A stretch of DNA of 64,000 bases from Hymenobacter lucidus. GTDB lineage: Bacteria > Bacteroidota > Bacteroidia > Cytophagales > Hymenobacteraceae. Under the pieces are notes generated by a model, which did no database searches, was not told where the DNA came from, and saw nothing but the letters and a program-made list of their open reading frames with translations. The stretch covers positions 29,634 to 93,633 of the forward strand of contig NZ_JAJADR010000014.1 in NCBI RefSeq assembly GCF_020447265.1, written 5' to 3'. The number at the start of each line of letters is the position of its first letter. Position 1 is the stretch's first letter. Positions 1 through 8,483 of this stretch are shown piece by piece. The translations under genes and the position numbers were made by a program.

Positions 1-511
1 CGATGACGTCTTCACCGCCTACCACGGAAGGGCGCAGGTCAAGGCGCGGGTCGGCGAAGTCCTGGAGCAGCAGCTTGAGGCGGGTGTTCCGCTCCCGGGT
101 CTGGCCCAGGTTGGGCTCGGAGTTGAAGTCGATGTTGCGGAACACATCGGTCAGCTTGCCGCGGTTGGCGGTTTCGAGGTCGTCGAGGGCGATGTTGATG
201 AGCTCACCGATGTTGTCGGCGTTGCGCTGCTGGTAGAGGTAGTCGAAAGCACAGTGCTCGGGCACCTGAAAGCGCTCCAGCTGCATGGCGCGGGCGGCGC
301 GGGCTTCGTCGCCCTGGTACTTGGTGAGGTAGGCGGCGTGGTGGTCTTTCCACACATCGCTGAGATACTTCACGAAAAGCAGCGTGAGGATGTAGTCTTT
401 GTACTGGGTGGGGTCGACGGTACCGCGCAGGGTGTCGCAGGCGCGCCAGAGGATGTTGTTGATTTCTGCCTGGGAGACGCGGGGCGTGGTGGTGGGTTGT
501 TCTGGGGTCAT
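1..511 (-). CDS. hsdM: Type I restriction-modification methyltransferase subunit HsdM, N-terminal part (runs off the window)
   Basis: The open frame starts at ATG (complement of 509-511) and continues through base 1, giving about 170 residues. The N-terminal segment NNILWRACDTLRGTVDPTQ followed by LFVKYLSDVW matches the helical HsdM N-terminal domain (HsdM_N), which contacts the specificity subunit and DNA. The SAM-binding and NPPF motifs would lie beyond the window. HsdM methylates adenine in the target chosen by HsdS. It lies downstream of a half-size hsdS and a small unknown gene on the same strand, so the gene order is S-x-M, unlike the usual R-M-S. The family call is firm; whether the full locus is intact cannot be seen. 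Confidence 0.88.
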   Translation of the reverse strand, partial: MTPEQPTTTPRVSQAEINNILWRACDTLRGTVDPTQYKDYILTLLFVKYLSDVWKDHHAAYLTKYQGDEARAARAMQLERFQVPEHCAFDYLYQQRNADNIGELINIALDDLETANRGKLTDVFRNIDFNSEPNLGQTRERNTRLKLLLQDFADPRLDLRPSVVGGEDVI

Positions 512-596
512 GTTCTAGCGGGTTGGCCTCACCCCCTGCCCCCCTCCAATGGAGAGGGGAGCCGAGAAGGCGCGGGTAGTTTTCTGGGGGGAATGA

Positions 597-893
597 TTAG
601 GACTGACGGTGCGGGTCGCCAGGAATGGCCGACCATTTGTCCCATTCGACGGCTACGCAACGCTCCAGGCGAATCTGCCTGTTTGCGGACTGATTAGAAT
701 TCAGCGCCTGGATGACTTGCTGCATGTCGGCCAGCGCAGTTTGCGGAGTAGTACCCGTCTTCCAAAACGACGTGTTGGGCAGATAATAATTCTGGTTACC
801 GGAAGACCAGGCATCTGCATATCCTTTGGTTTGCATTGCCGATTTTACCTCTGTATGACGGATGGTGATGTCGTAGGTGATAAGTGCGTTCAT
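597..893 (-). CDS. Small unknown protein inside the hsd operon (98 aa)
   Basis: I do not recognise this protein. The ATG at 893 is preferred over an upstream TTG at 899; it lies 14 bases after the hsdS stop, so the two are probably co-transcribed. The start MNALITYDIT, a middle segment YYLPNTSFWK and a strand-like LERCVAVEW suggest a compact alpha/beta protein. The N-terminal YDI pattern recalls ferredoxin-like small proteins of the Cas2/VapD type, but this is only a pattern impression. Its position between hsdS and hsdM makes a role in assembling or regulating the restriction complex conceivable. No catalytic motif is evident. Confidence 0.6.
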   Translation of the reverse strand: MNALITYDITIRHTEVKSAMQTKGYADAWSSGNQNYYLPNTSFWKTGTTPQTALADMQQVIQALNSNQSANRQIRLERCVAVEWDKWSAIPGDPHRQS

Positions 894-907
894 GGTCAAC
901 GAGTAGG

Positions 908-1492
908 TTAAGCGGTGAGAAAGGAGCCGGTGGCAGCGTGGATGGCATCCTGGAAAGCCTGCTGATAGAGAAGTGCCTTCTGCTGCAAAAGGCGCTCGGT
1001 GAGCTGCTGCTCATGAAGCCAGAGCTGGTGGAGGCTGGCCAAGCTGTGCTGGATGGAGAGCGGGGGCAGGTCGATGGTGGTGGCCAGCAGGGCGGCTTTG
1101 TTGAGGACAGGGACGGTAGTGCTGGCGTTGGTGATGCCCTGAAGGCGGCGTTGCGTTTGAGGATGGTTGAGGTAGGCGGCCAGATAGGCCGGTACTACTT
1201 CAGGATTGGGCCGCAGGACGAAGAAGCCGGAGGAGGCCACGTAGCCCGCCAGCTCGTCGGTGACCAGTGTGGCGGCGTAGCGGCCGCCTTTGGCAGGCAG
1301 CAGCACATCGCCGGGGTGCAGCTGAGCTCGTTCGGTAGCGGGTGTGGCGGAGGCAAACCGGGTGGGGGTTTGGGTTATCCGACGTCCAGTGCTATCGAGG
1401 TCGCTGGGAAGTAGCAGAGGCAAGGGGCCTTCTTCCACCGGCTTCTCGTAGCTTCCCAAGAAAGTTGAAGTGATTTCGGAGAGGGTGAACAC
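908..1492 (-). CDS. hsdS: Half-size type I restriction specificity subunit (HsdS-like, one target-recognition domain)
   Basis: The product is about 194 residues, roughly half a normal HsdS (about 400). It has one target-recognition-like domain (start FTLSEITSTFLGSYEKP, middle HPGDVLLPAKGG and ASSGFFVLRP) followed by a C-terminal helix rich in Leu and Gln (about residues 155-190) resembling an HsdS spacer helix. Single-domain S subunits of this type are known to dimerise and recognise palindromic targets. I chose GTG at 1492: the frame opens at ATG 1531, but a palindromic operator-like site at 1506-1519 lies between them, and the GTG start gives the usual N-terminus. It is the first gene of the S-x-hsdM unit. 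Confidence 0.75.
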   Translation of the reverse strand: MFTLSEITSTFLGSYEKPVEEGPLPLLLPSDLDSTGRRITQTPTRFASATPATERAQLHPGDVLLPAKGGRYAATLVTDELAGYVASSGFFVLRPNPEVVPAYLAAYLNHPQTQRRLQGITNASTTVPVLNKAALLATTIDLPPLSIQHSLASLHQLWLHEQQLTERLLQQKALLYQQAFQDAIHAATGSFLTA

Positions 1493-1498
1493 GAATAT

Positions 1499-1576
1499 TA
1501 TCTTCTGTAGTACGCTACAAAAGTAATGCACGTTCCGTTACCAACCAATAAATATCTTCTGTATTTGCCTACAAAA
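1499..1576. promoter_or_regulatory. Two operator-like repeats upstream of hsdS
   Basis: TATCTTCTGTA-N6-TACAAAA occurs twice, at 1499-1522 and 1553-1576, 54 bp apart. The first contains the perfect inverted repeat TGTAG-TACG-CTACA (1506-1519); the second keeps TGTA-N6-TACA (1560-1573). They sit directly upstream of the chosen hsdS start, in the position expected for a dimeric repressor or controller protein. The binding protein is unknown. Confidence 0.55.
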
Positions 1577-1672
1577 TAGAATTCTTTGTGCGCCTTCTAC
1601 AATCCAATCATGGCTTAGTGCGCAGACACGGATTAACCATAATGGGTAACAGGTTTAATATTAGCGCATTAG

Positions 1673-3202
1673 TCAACGCAGGCGATACCGCTTGAGTAGC
1701 TTGCGCACCTGCGGGCCCTGCGTGGAGTCAGGAGCCTGTAGCTGCTGGGCGTCTTCGCGGTAGTACACCTCGCGGAGGGGTTGCTCGAAATCGGCGCGGA
1801 GAGCTGGGAGATTGGCGGGGAGGAATTCTTCATCAAGCGAAGCAAAGGCCGATGGCAAATGCTTCTGAGCGTGCTGGTGAAAAAATTCTACATGCAGGCC
1901 TTTGGGCTCAGTGGGTGCGGAGCGGTAGCGGCGTTGGCGGGCTCGTTCAAGCCAGCGCGATACGCGGGTGGCATTATCTGGGGTAGTGGATACATAAGGC
2001 TCCCTACTATTTGAAATATCGTCTGCTGCAGGTGAGGGCGCTACTCGGTTATTGGCATCAAAAGGGGCTACATCGTGCAGAGTGGAATCCCACTGAATTG
2101 GGGCTGCGATTTGCACTGCCCGGTACAGCGGCCGGTCAGCCCCATAATAGTCGGTACGCATCCCAGCCTGAGCCAGCATCTTATTGGTTTCTTCGTCGGC
2201 CCGCCATTTGGCTTCAGCTGGGGCCTTATCGTCGGCGAATTGCAAATCTTGGGGCAGTTCGTCGAGGATGCGAATGGAGACGTGATAACGAAACTTACGT
2301 AAAGTCTCGCGGGAGTGCTCCTCCTCCAACGGAGCTACAAATGGTAACTGGGTGCCATTGCGCACAGCGAGGTGGCGCTGGCCAAGCCGGATATCGTAGG
2401 AACCAGGGTCATCAGGAAAAATGCTTCCCTGCATGTGTAGAGCAGCTGAGAAATAACGGACGGGTCCACCCGCCAGGTCATGGGCGCGAATAGCTAATTG
2501 GTTCTTGTCGTTATCTATGAGCTTGAATTGATTCAACTCCTGAGCATCGGCGCCGGCCAGCAGAATGAGATGCTGCGCCAGAGTGGTCATCTCGTTGGAA
2601 TCCCAGGCCAATGGCATGAAGTAGGGGCCGGACTCCACCTCGTCCTTGGGCAGCCCCTGCAGTTCCTTGTAGGTATCAAGCAGATTGGGGTCGAACTGGC
2701 GACAATCAGGGTCTTGCAGGATGCTGCTGAAATATCGCTGCGCCTGCGTATAAAGTACATCGTCCTTAAAACAAGGCAGCACCAGGGTAGCCTCGCGGTT
2801 GACCCCTTTTAGCGCTTGCTTGGTGAAATTGTGGCTGCCCACCCACAACTCTGCTTTGTTATCGGGCAGGTCGATAAGCAGCATTTTGGTGTGGAGTAGA
2901 TGGCGCTGTAAGTACGCATCCAGCTTCTTGGGCTGAATTTCCTTGAAAAAAAGATATAGCTTGGTGACGCCCAACTCGTAAAACTGAGCCAGCTTGTCAA
3001 CGTTGGTGGGGGAATGAATGTCGGCTATGCAAAACGAGCCCGGCTGGGCCAAGACCCTTTCCAAGTCGTGGCTAACCACACCTGGCCCGATACTCCAGAA
3101 GCAAACGGAAGCGTATAAAGCCTCGGCGTGCTGAAGAGAGCTATTGAGCTGCTGGATAATAGAGCGCTTATACGGATTAGCAGGTAGCAGGGATAGGTCC
3201 AA
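1673..3202 (-). CDS. PLD-superfamily (HKD) nuclease-like protein, 509 aa
   Basis: An N-terminal phospholipase-D fold is supported by one HKD motif: H104-T-K106, D111, then G122-S123 and N125 (LWVGSHNFTK). One HKD motif per chain is typical of PLD-type nucleases that dimerise to form the active site, such as the Nuc and BfiI group. The remaining roughly 350 residues are unrecognised and contain a charged C-terminus (RKLLKRYRLR). The gene stands alone on the minus strand beside the hsd genes, with 140 bases between it and hsdS. An accessory restriction or defence role is inferred from context; DNA repair or lipid hydrolysis cannot be excluded. Confidence 0.7.
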   Translation of the reverse strand: MDLSLLPANPYKRSIIQQLNSSLQHAEALYASVCFWSIGPGVVSHDLERVLAQPGSFCIADIHSPTNVDKLAQFYELGVTKLYLFFKEIQPKKLDAYLQRHLLHTKMLLIDLPDNKAELWVGSHNFTKQALKGVNREATLVLPCFKDDVLYTQAQRYFSSILQDPDCRQFDPNLLDTYKELQGLPKDEVESGPYFMPLAWDSNEMTTLAQHLILLAGADAQELNQFKLIDNDKNQLAIRAHDLAGGPVRYFSAALHMQGSIFPDDPGSYDIRLGQRHLAVRNGTQLPFVAPLEEEHSRETLRKFRYHVSIRILDELPQDLQFADDKAPAEAKWRADEETNKMLAQAGMRTDYYGADRPLYRAVQIAAPIQWDSTLHDVAPFDANNRVAPSPAADDISNSREPYVSTTPDNATRVSRWLERARQRRYRSAPTEPKGLHVEFFHQHAQKHLPSAFASLDEEFLPANLPALRADFEQPLREVYYREDAQQLQAPDSTQGPQVRKLLKRYRLR

Positions 3203-3370
3203 GATGGGAAGAGTTTTGGTAAACGGAATCCCGAAACTACGGCATTTATTTTCCTACTTTCTCCGCATTTTACCTCCGCAAACTCTTGCGTTTTATTTGA
3301 TTATATGCCACACCGATAGAGGCCTATGCTCCTAGTTTTCTACCACAAAGACCATGGCTAATATTTAATA

Positions 3371-4750
3371 CTATCGTTCAAATCCTTCTGAGCGCGGTCT
3401 GCTTACCGCCGCCCTCCCGCCAGTACGTTCTGCATGAAGAGGTGACTTTTCAAGTATGCTGACGGCGTCTTTTAGCTCGACAAGCAACCGGCTGTCGCCT
3501 AGTTCTGAAATTTTGTTCGCAACCTCTACAGCCTTGCCAACATTCTCACGGTTCAACCCTCCTAAGTAAGGCGTCCTATCTACGTGTTTGGTTACCTCCT
3601 CTAACCGAGCGGCAGCGAACTCTTGGTTATTCTCTCGCAGTTTTTGAGCAATCTGCATGGCCGCCACCTTGAACATTGCTTGCGCTTCTTCATGCGTCTT
3701 AAGCACCGGTACTGAGCGATACTGATTCTCATTTACCACGAATTTGCCAATCGTCATTTCGCTAACCTGCTCAGCCGCCGCAAGAAACCGCCTAGCATCC
3801 GTCTGGTCCTGCCTGGCATCCGGCCCCTGCAACGCGGGATGCTTAATAATCTTCTCCGCAGCCTGCTGAAACTGCCTCAGATGGGTCTGAATAGCTCCAG
3901 GGTCCAGATTGGTCGCCTCTACCCCCTTCCCCACCTCTACGCCCTTCTCATAGTTGCCAGCGCCGGGCATGTTCGCCACAATATCCATCACCCGATAGCC
4001 CGTCACCTCCAGCTCGCGCCGGGCATCCATGGCTTGCATCTGCGGGGATAAGGCTGCCAGTGGCCGCGCCTGGCTCGGGTCGCGCAGCTTCTCGGCTTCG
4101 ACGCCCGGCGCCGGGCTGATTACCTGCTCAAACATGGCTTTGAGTGCCTGCAGGTTTTTCTCCGCTTCCTGGGGTTCGTGCGGGCGCACCATCGCCAGGT
4201 CACGGGCCCGATTCAGCGTAGCCGGGTCGATGCGGGCAAAGTCAACCTGGTAGCCGGCTTCCTTGCCCAGCTGCACAAACGTGGCCTGCAGCGTGCGTCC
4301 GTTGCCGTCCCGAAAGGCGTGGGTGTGGTTGTACTGGTCGAGGTAGTAGGCGGCGCGCTCGGCAAACTTTTCCTCCGACAGCCCCTTGAGGTTATTCTCC
4401 TTGCCCAACTGCTCGCCGATGGCATTCAGGCGCAACTCAATCTCCTTGTAGGGAGCGTAGGTCATAGTCTCTTTAAACCCGGTGACGTACGTGGGCTTGT
4501 GCCCCTGGAACTCCCGGTCGGCCCGGGTTTCGCCGGCCCATTGGTAAACCCCCTCAAACAGCTTCTGGTGCACCTGCTTGAGGTGGGCATGGTCGTAGCG
4601 CCCGCCGGGGATGCCGCCCTGCACATTGAGCCGCTGCAGGCGCAGCAGCGAGGAGTCGGTTTCGGCCTGGGCCAGCTGCTGGGGGTCGGTAATGCCCAGC
4701 CGGTTTATCCGTACCCCCTTCTCGTCGCTGAATCGGTCGCCGGCTACCAT
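3371..4750 (-). CDS. Fic-domain protein, FicT-like putative AMP-transferase toxin (459 aa)
   Basis: Fic domains transfer AMP from ATP to target hydroxyl groups. The Fic core lies at about residues 50-200, with the motif HAFRDGNGRTLQ at 144-155. This keeps the catalytic His144 and the GNGR loop, but Gln155 replaces the second Arg of the consensus HxFx(D/E)GNGRxxR. Residues 200-459 are helical and unrecognised. Its ATG overlaps the stop of the VbhA-like antitoxin gene (TGATG), implying translational coupling. It is the last gene of the mobilization operon, right after the coupling protein; in VbhT-type systems such Fic proteins can be moved by T4SS, so an interbacterial effector role is possible. 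Confidence 0.85.
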   Translation of the reverse strand: MVAGDRFSDEKGVRINRLGITDPQQLAQAETDSSLLRLQRLNVQGGIPGGRYDHAHLKQVHQKLFEGVYQWAGETRADREFQGHKPTYVTGFKETMTYAPYKEIELRLNAIGEQLGKENNLKGLSEEKFAERAAYYLDQYNHTHAFRDGNGRTLQATFVQLGKEAGYQVDFARIDPATLNRARDLAMVRPHEPQEAEKNLQALKAMFEQVISPAPGVEAEKLRDPSQARPLAALSPQMQAMDARRELEVTGYRVMDIVANMPGAGNYEKGVEVGKGVEATNLDPGAIQTHLRQFQQAAEKIIKHPALQGPDARQDQTDARRFLAAAEQVSEMTIGKFVVNENQYRSVPVLKTHEEAQAMFKVAAMQIAQKLRENNQEFAAARLEEVTKHVDRTPYLGGLNRENVGKAVEVANKISELGDSRLLVELKDAVSILEKSPLHAERTGGRAAVSRPRSEGFER

Positions 4751-5022
4751 CAGCGCGCGGGGTTAGGCTCGGAGGCATCGGAGCCTGCTCCCGGCCGGTA
4801 GCGGGCCAGCAGCATGGCGTCGGTCAGCTCAATAGCCTCCTCGATGCTTATCTCGCCGTCCACGTGCCGCTGCATGATGGCCAGAGCCGCCGGGCTGGGC
4901 GCGGGGCCGTTGCTCATCAGGATGGCAATGGAGTTATTGGCGTGCCGCTCGCGCTCCTGGCGGGCAGTCAGCTGTTCGGGGGTGAGGCCGGCCGGGGCGG
5001 GCGTGAAAAAGGAGTTCATCAT
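4750..5022 (-). CDS. VbhA-like antitoxin of the Fic protein (90 aa)
   Basis: The middle of the protein (residues 21-70, with RQERERHANN, PSPAALAIMQRHVDGEIS and EEAIELTDAM) has the three-helix pattern of VbhA antitoxins, and it precedes and overlaps the Fic gene. VbhA-type antitoxins block the ATP site of Fic with a (S/T)xxxE(G/N) motif. Aligning on the conserved Asn and the PSP segment places I34 where Ser is expected and N38-G39 where Glu-Gly is expected. The inhibitory Ser and Glu therefore seem to be missing. The alternative is a different inhibitory register. The call rests on pattern and position, not on a search. Confidence 0.75.
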   Translation of the reverse strand: MMNSFFTPAPAGLTPEQLTARQERERHANNSIAILMSNGPAPSPAALAIMQRHVDGEISIEEAIELTDAMLLARYRPGAGSDASEPNPAR

Positions 5023-5101
5023 GAGGATTGAAGTATGGATGATGGGTACTTACTTAACAGCAAAAAGGGCCTAAACGTCGCTTTTTTCGGGGTTTTCGAG
5101 G

Positions 5102-7360
5102 CTAATCCACCTCACTCTTTGTGCCTCCTGCTAAGGTGTTTACATGCAGGGCCAGGGTTTCTTTTACCTGCTGGCTGACCCTCCGGTAGTTCTCCTGCAC
5201 CACGACTGAGAGCTTGGCGGCACTATTTTCTTCGCTGGCCCCGAACGTGGCCACGGGATGCAGCGGAAACCGCTCCTGGGTGGCGTCAGCGCGGGAGATG
5301 ACGCCCTGGAAGAAGGTGCGCTCGGTTTCCACGGTCTGACCGATAAACTCGCCCTGCTGCAGGCTGATGGCGTCCTGCACCCGCACCAGGTTGCGCTCCT
5401 GGTAGCTGGTGCTCAGGTTAGAGCTATGGCTGCCGTGGCCCCCTCCCCCGCCCTGGCTTTTGCCGGTGCTGGTGCTGTGCATCTGCTTGTCCTCGCGGCC
5501 CACGAGCTCGGAAATGAACTTGGCCGTGTCGAGCGAGTTGACCTTGCCGAAGAACTGGTTGTTAAGGTTGCTCACCATAACCTTCATCTTTTCAGGCCCA
5601 TAGGCGTCGGTCATTTGAGCCAGGTCCTGGGTCATGTAGATGGTGGCCACCTTGTTGCTGCGGGCCGTGGCCGGCAGCAGCTCCAGCCCCGGCACGTACA
5701 CCGTCGCGGCCTCATCGAGGAACACGTAGCTGCGGTGCTTGTGCTGCTGGTTCATGAGCTTGATGGCCACCGTGATGATGCAGCTGACCACCGGCGAGAA
5801 GGTTTCCTTCAGCGTGGGGTCATTGCCGATGCAGAGCAGGGCTGGCTGCTTCGGGTCGTTCAGGTTCAGCGAGAACCCCTCCCCTTTCGCCTCGTCGGGC
5901 GTGAGCACCCAGACGATTTCCGGGGAGTTGATGCGGTTGAGAATCACCTGCAGCGTGCCTACCACGGCAGCCACCTGCTTTTCAGCCCGCTGCTCGACGG
6001 CCGTCACGATGCTGCGCACCATGCCGGCGCACTCCGGGTCGGTTTCCAGCATCGAGAGCACGTGCTTAAAGTCTTTGTGGATGGCCGTGGCCACGACGTG
6101 CGGAATGGTACAGTAGCGCGGGAAGTGCTTTTTGTAAAACCAGATGATGCCCGTCAGGTAGGCCACGGCGCTGATGTCGAAGAACTCCATCTTGCGGATG
6201 CTGGCCGGGTTGAGGTTGTTGATGATGGCCCGCGAGTATTCCTCGGCAAAGGCCACCACCGGCATGTCCTCGGCCCGCAGCGGGTTCACCCGCTCGCTGC
6301 GCTGCAGGTCGCGGAAGTTGATGACGTGCAGCACCACGGCCGGCTCGGGCTCCCCACTGGGCAGCAGCCGCGGCGGGCTCTGCCGGCGCCCGGCCAGCTC
6401 CAGCGCCTTCTGGGCCACTTCGGCCAGCACCGGAAACTTAAAGTCGTAGATGAGCCCGGCAAAGTTCTTCGCCGCCAGCTGCTCAATAACCGGCTCCCCG
6501 ATGGAGTAGGTCTTGCCCGCCCCGGCGCCGCCGAGCACCAGCACGCCGCGGTAGGGATTGGGTACGTTCACCCAACCGCCCCCTTCCGTGGGCAGGTTGA
6601 ACCCGTCCGGCGTCTCCAGCTTCTTGCGCTCCACGCTCAACCCAAACTCCGGGCTTTTGGTCGCGGCCCGCGATAGCCCCACCACAAAGCCGCTGGCCAG
6701 CGCCACCGTCACCGCGACGGGGTAGCCCACCCGGATAAATCGCGGCGAGTAGGAAGCCATGGTCAGCAGCACGTAGGCGCTCAGCAGAAACAGGCCCGCG
6801 CAGCTGGCCACGACGACGCGTACGGCCTCGGGCCGCAGCGGCTTGCGTCGGGCCGGGCCGCCGGGTTTGCGCTCGGGCGCGGGCAGCACAAATACCAGCA
6901 CCCCGGCCGCGAGCAGCACCAGCGCCCGCAGGAAGATGCCGGCCGCTTCATAGAGCCGGCCCGCCTTGACCAGCAGCTTGCCCTTGAATCCCTGCCCGGC
7001 GGTGGCCACATGCAACGCGGCGGCCCCTCCCCTGCTCACCACCTGGTCGCCGGCCCGGCTCGTGGCCGTGGTCAGCTCGGCGGCCTGTTTGCCTACCACC
7101 GGCGCGGCATGCCGCTGCAGCCGGGCCCGGCGGGCCTCGGCTCGCTGCTGGTTGATGACAGCTAGGCGGGCCGCCAGGCGCTGGCCGGGGGTTAGCGTGG
7201 GCGCCTGCCCTGCCTGGTGCTGGGCGGCGCGGGCCGCCGCTAGCTCCGCCGGGTGCTGCAGCACGTACCATTCGCCGGCCAGCAAGGCCAGCAGCAGCAG
7301 GCCGATGAGCAGGCCGATAGATTGGGACTGGGCCGCCGGCCGAGGGGGTAAACTGGTCAT
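5102..7360 (-). CDS. Type IV coupling protein (VirD4/TraG-like, Bacteroidota MobC type), 752 aa
   Basis: Coupling proteins link the relaxosome to the mating pore and pump DNA using ATP. Hydrophobic segments lie at about residues 14-34, 140-162, 181-202 and 212-232. Walker A GGAGAGKT is at 277-284, and a Walker B region (YVFLDEAATV) lies near residue 545, followed by a MTQDLAQM segment typical of T4CPs. A Gly/Ser/His-rich stretch near residues 640-660 interrupts the C-terminal part. It lies 38 bases after the relaxase gene and 79 bases before the antitoxin gene on the same strand, in one probable operon. Length and motif order fit the family well. Confidence 0.92.
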   Translation of the reverse strand: MTSLPPRPAAQSQSIGLLIGLLLLALLAGEWYVLQHPAELAAARAAQHQAGQAPTLTPGQRLAARLAVINQQRAEARRARLQRHAAPVVGKQAAELTTATSRAGDQVVSRGGAAALHVATAGQGFKGKLLVKAGRLYEAAGIFLRALVLLAAGVLVFVLPAPERKPGGPARRKPLRPEAVRVVVASCAGLFLLSAYVLLTMASYSPRFIRVGYPVAVTVALASGFVVGLSRAATKSPEFGLSVERKKLETPDGFNLPTEGGGWVNVPNPYRGVLVLGGAGAGKTYSIGEPVIEQLAAKNFAGLIYDFKFPVLAEVAQKALELAGRRQSPPRLLPSGEPEPAVVLHVINFRDLQRSERVNPLRAEDMPVVAFAEEYSRAIINNLNPASIRKMEFFDISAVAYLTGIIWFYKKHFPRYCTIPHVVATAIHKDFKHVLSMLETDPECAGMVRSIVTAVEQRAEKQVAAVVGTLQVILNRINSPEIVWVLTPDEAKGEGFSLNLNDPKQPALLCIGNDPTLKETFSPVVSCIITVAIKLMNQQHKHRSYVFLDEAATVYVPGLELLPATARSNKVATIYMTQDLAQMTDAYGPEKMKVMVSNLNNQFFGKVNSLDTAKFISELVGREDKQMHSTSTGKSQGGGGGHGSHSSNLSTSYQERNLVRVQDAISLQQGEFIGQTVETERTFFQGVISRADATQERFPLHPVATFGASEENSAAKLSVVVQENYRRVSQQVKETLALHVNTLAGGTKSEVD

Positions 7361-7398
7361 AGGGGAGTAGAAATAGGGAATTGATTACTGGCCGGGGC

Positions 7399-8433
7399 TT
7401 ACATCTCAATGTCCAGCTCCGCGCTGCGGCGTCCGGGCTTCTCGGCCACGTGCTCGGTGCGCTGGTCCTGGCCGACCTGGCTACGGCGTACCAGGTGCTG
7501 CACTGCGTGCAGGGCAGTAGCGGCCTGACGCTGCGGGGCAGCGGCCTGCTCCCGCCCCGTGCGCAGCAGCTGCAGGGCGTTGTCAATGGGTCGGCCGTCG
7601 CGGGCCCGTTCCTCGACCCGGGCCAGCATCCGGTAAAAGGTCTTGTCAAACTCCCGGGCCACGGCAATGCCCTGCACTTTCTCGGGCACTAGGTGCTGCT
7701 CGCGGGGCACCAGCAGGTTGATGCGCGCCACGCGTTCGGCAATCTTCTCCAGCCGGCTCGCGTCGTGGGTAGTGTCCCGCTCCCGCGTGGCCTTGGGCCG
7801 CAGCTTCTCGTGCTCCTGGGCCACGTAGCCAAACTGCCGCTCGAACTGCCGGCCCGCCGCGGCCTGCCAGCGCATCAAATCAAACCGCTGCCGGCGACCG
7901 CCGGGGTTGAGGGTAATCTTCTGCTCCGCGTCGCGGGCGCTCACGATGACGTGCACGTGGGCCTGCAGGCCCTGCCGCTTCTCCCCTACTTTGGCCGTGC
8001 CGGCCAGTACTTCGGGGTCCGTGCCCCGGTGGGTGCGGTCCTGGTGGAGCACGGCGCCCCACACGATGTCCGGGCTGCTCAGCTGCCGGCCGCCGGGCAG
8101 GGTAAAGTTCTGCGCGTATTGCTGCATCACCTGGCGGGTGTAGGCCCTGAGCTTTTCGGGGTCGCTGCCGATGTGGGCCAGCTCCTGCTCGCTCGGGCTC
8201 AGCACCAGGGAGTAGAATTTAGCCTCGCCGGCTCGCAGGCCTTTGACGTTGGTGTCGATGGATTGCTGCACCTGCGCGGCGCACAGCTCGTCCGCGTCGG
8301 CGCTGAAAAACGTGGCTTCCCGCCCCTCCCCTACCGCTTCGTGCTGCAGGTATTGGAGCGTCTGCGCGCTGCTGCCCGTGTTGGTATAGGCGGCTTTGCC
8401 GTGCGTTTTGGGGTTAATTAATTTGACATACAT
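7399..8433 (-). CDS. Relaxase-like mobilization protein (DUF5712/MobB-like HUH family), 344 aa
   Basis: Relaxases nick oriT and pilot the strand into the recipient. The start VKLINPKTHGKAAYTNTGSS matches the DUF5712-type proteins that sit in Bacteroidota mobilization loci. HVHVIVSARD (about residues 170-179) gives the HxH metal-binding motif, and the preceding strand VWGAVLHQDRTHRG adds further histidines. Tyr residues near the N-terminus (Y2, Y16, Y28) are candidate nicking residues, but which one acts cannot be told. The gene lies 50 bases after the BfmA-like gene and before the coupling protein, the expected order for a mob operon. Confidence 0.82.
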   Translation of the reverse strand: MYVKLINPKTHGKAAYTNTGSSAQTLQYLQHEAVGEGREATFFSADADELCAAQVQQSIDTNVKGLRAGEAKFYSLVLSPSEQELAHIGSDPEKLRAYTRQVMQQYAQNFTLPGGRQLSSPDIVWGAVLHQDRTHRGTDPEVLAGTAKVGEKRQGLQAHVHVIVSARDAEQKITLNPGGRRQRFDLMRWQAAAGRQFERQFGYVAQEHEKLRPKATRERDTTHDASRLEKIAERVARINLLVPREQHLVPEKVQGIAVAREFDKTFYRMLARVEERARDGRPIDNALQLLRTGREQAAAPQRQAATALHAVQHLVRRSQVGQDQRTEHVAEKPGRRSAELDIEM

Positions 8434-8483
8434 CCGAGAGTAAATAGGTGTTTTGCTCGCATAAGATGGGCGCTTTTTCTCCC

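Noticed and set aside
5258..6676. 472-residue plus-strand open frame opposite the coupling protein gene
   Set aside because: It is the antisense shadow of a well-supported gene in high-GC DNA; composition (Val/His/Arg-rich, no family features) is typical of such shadows.
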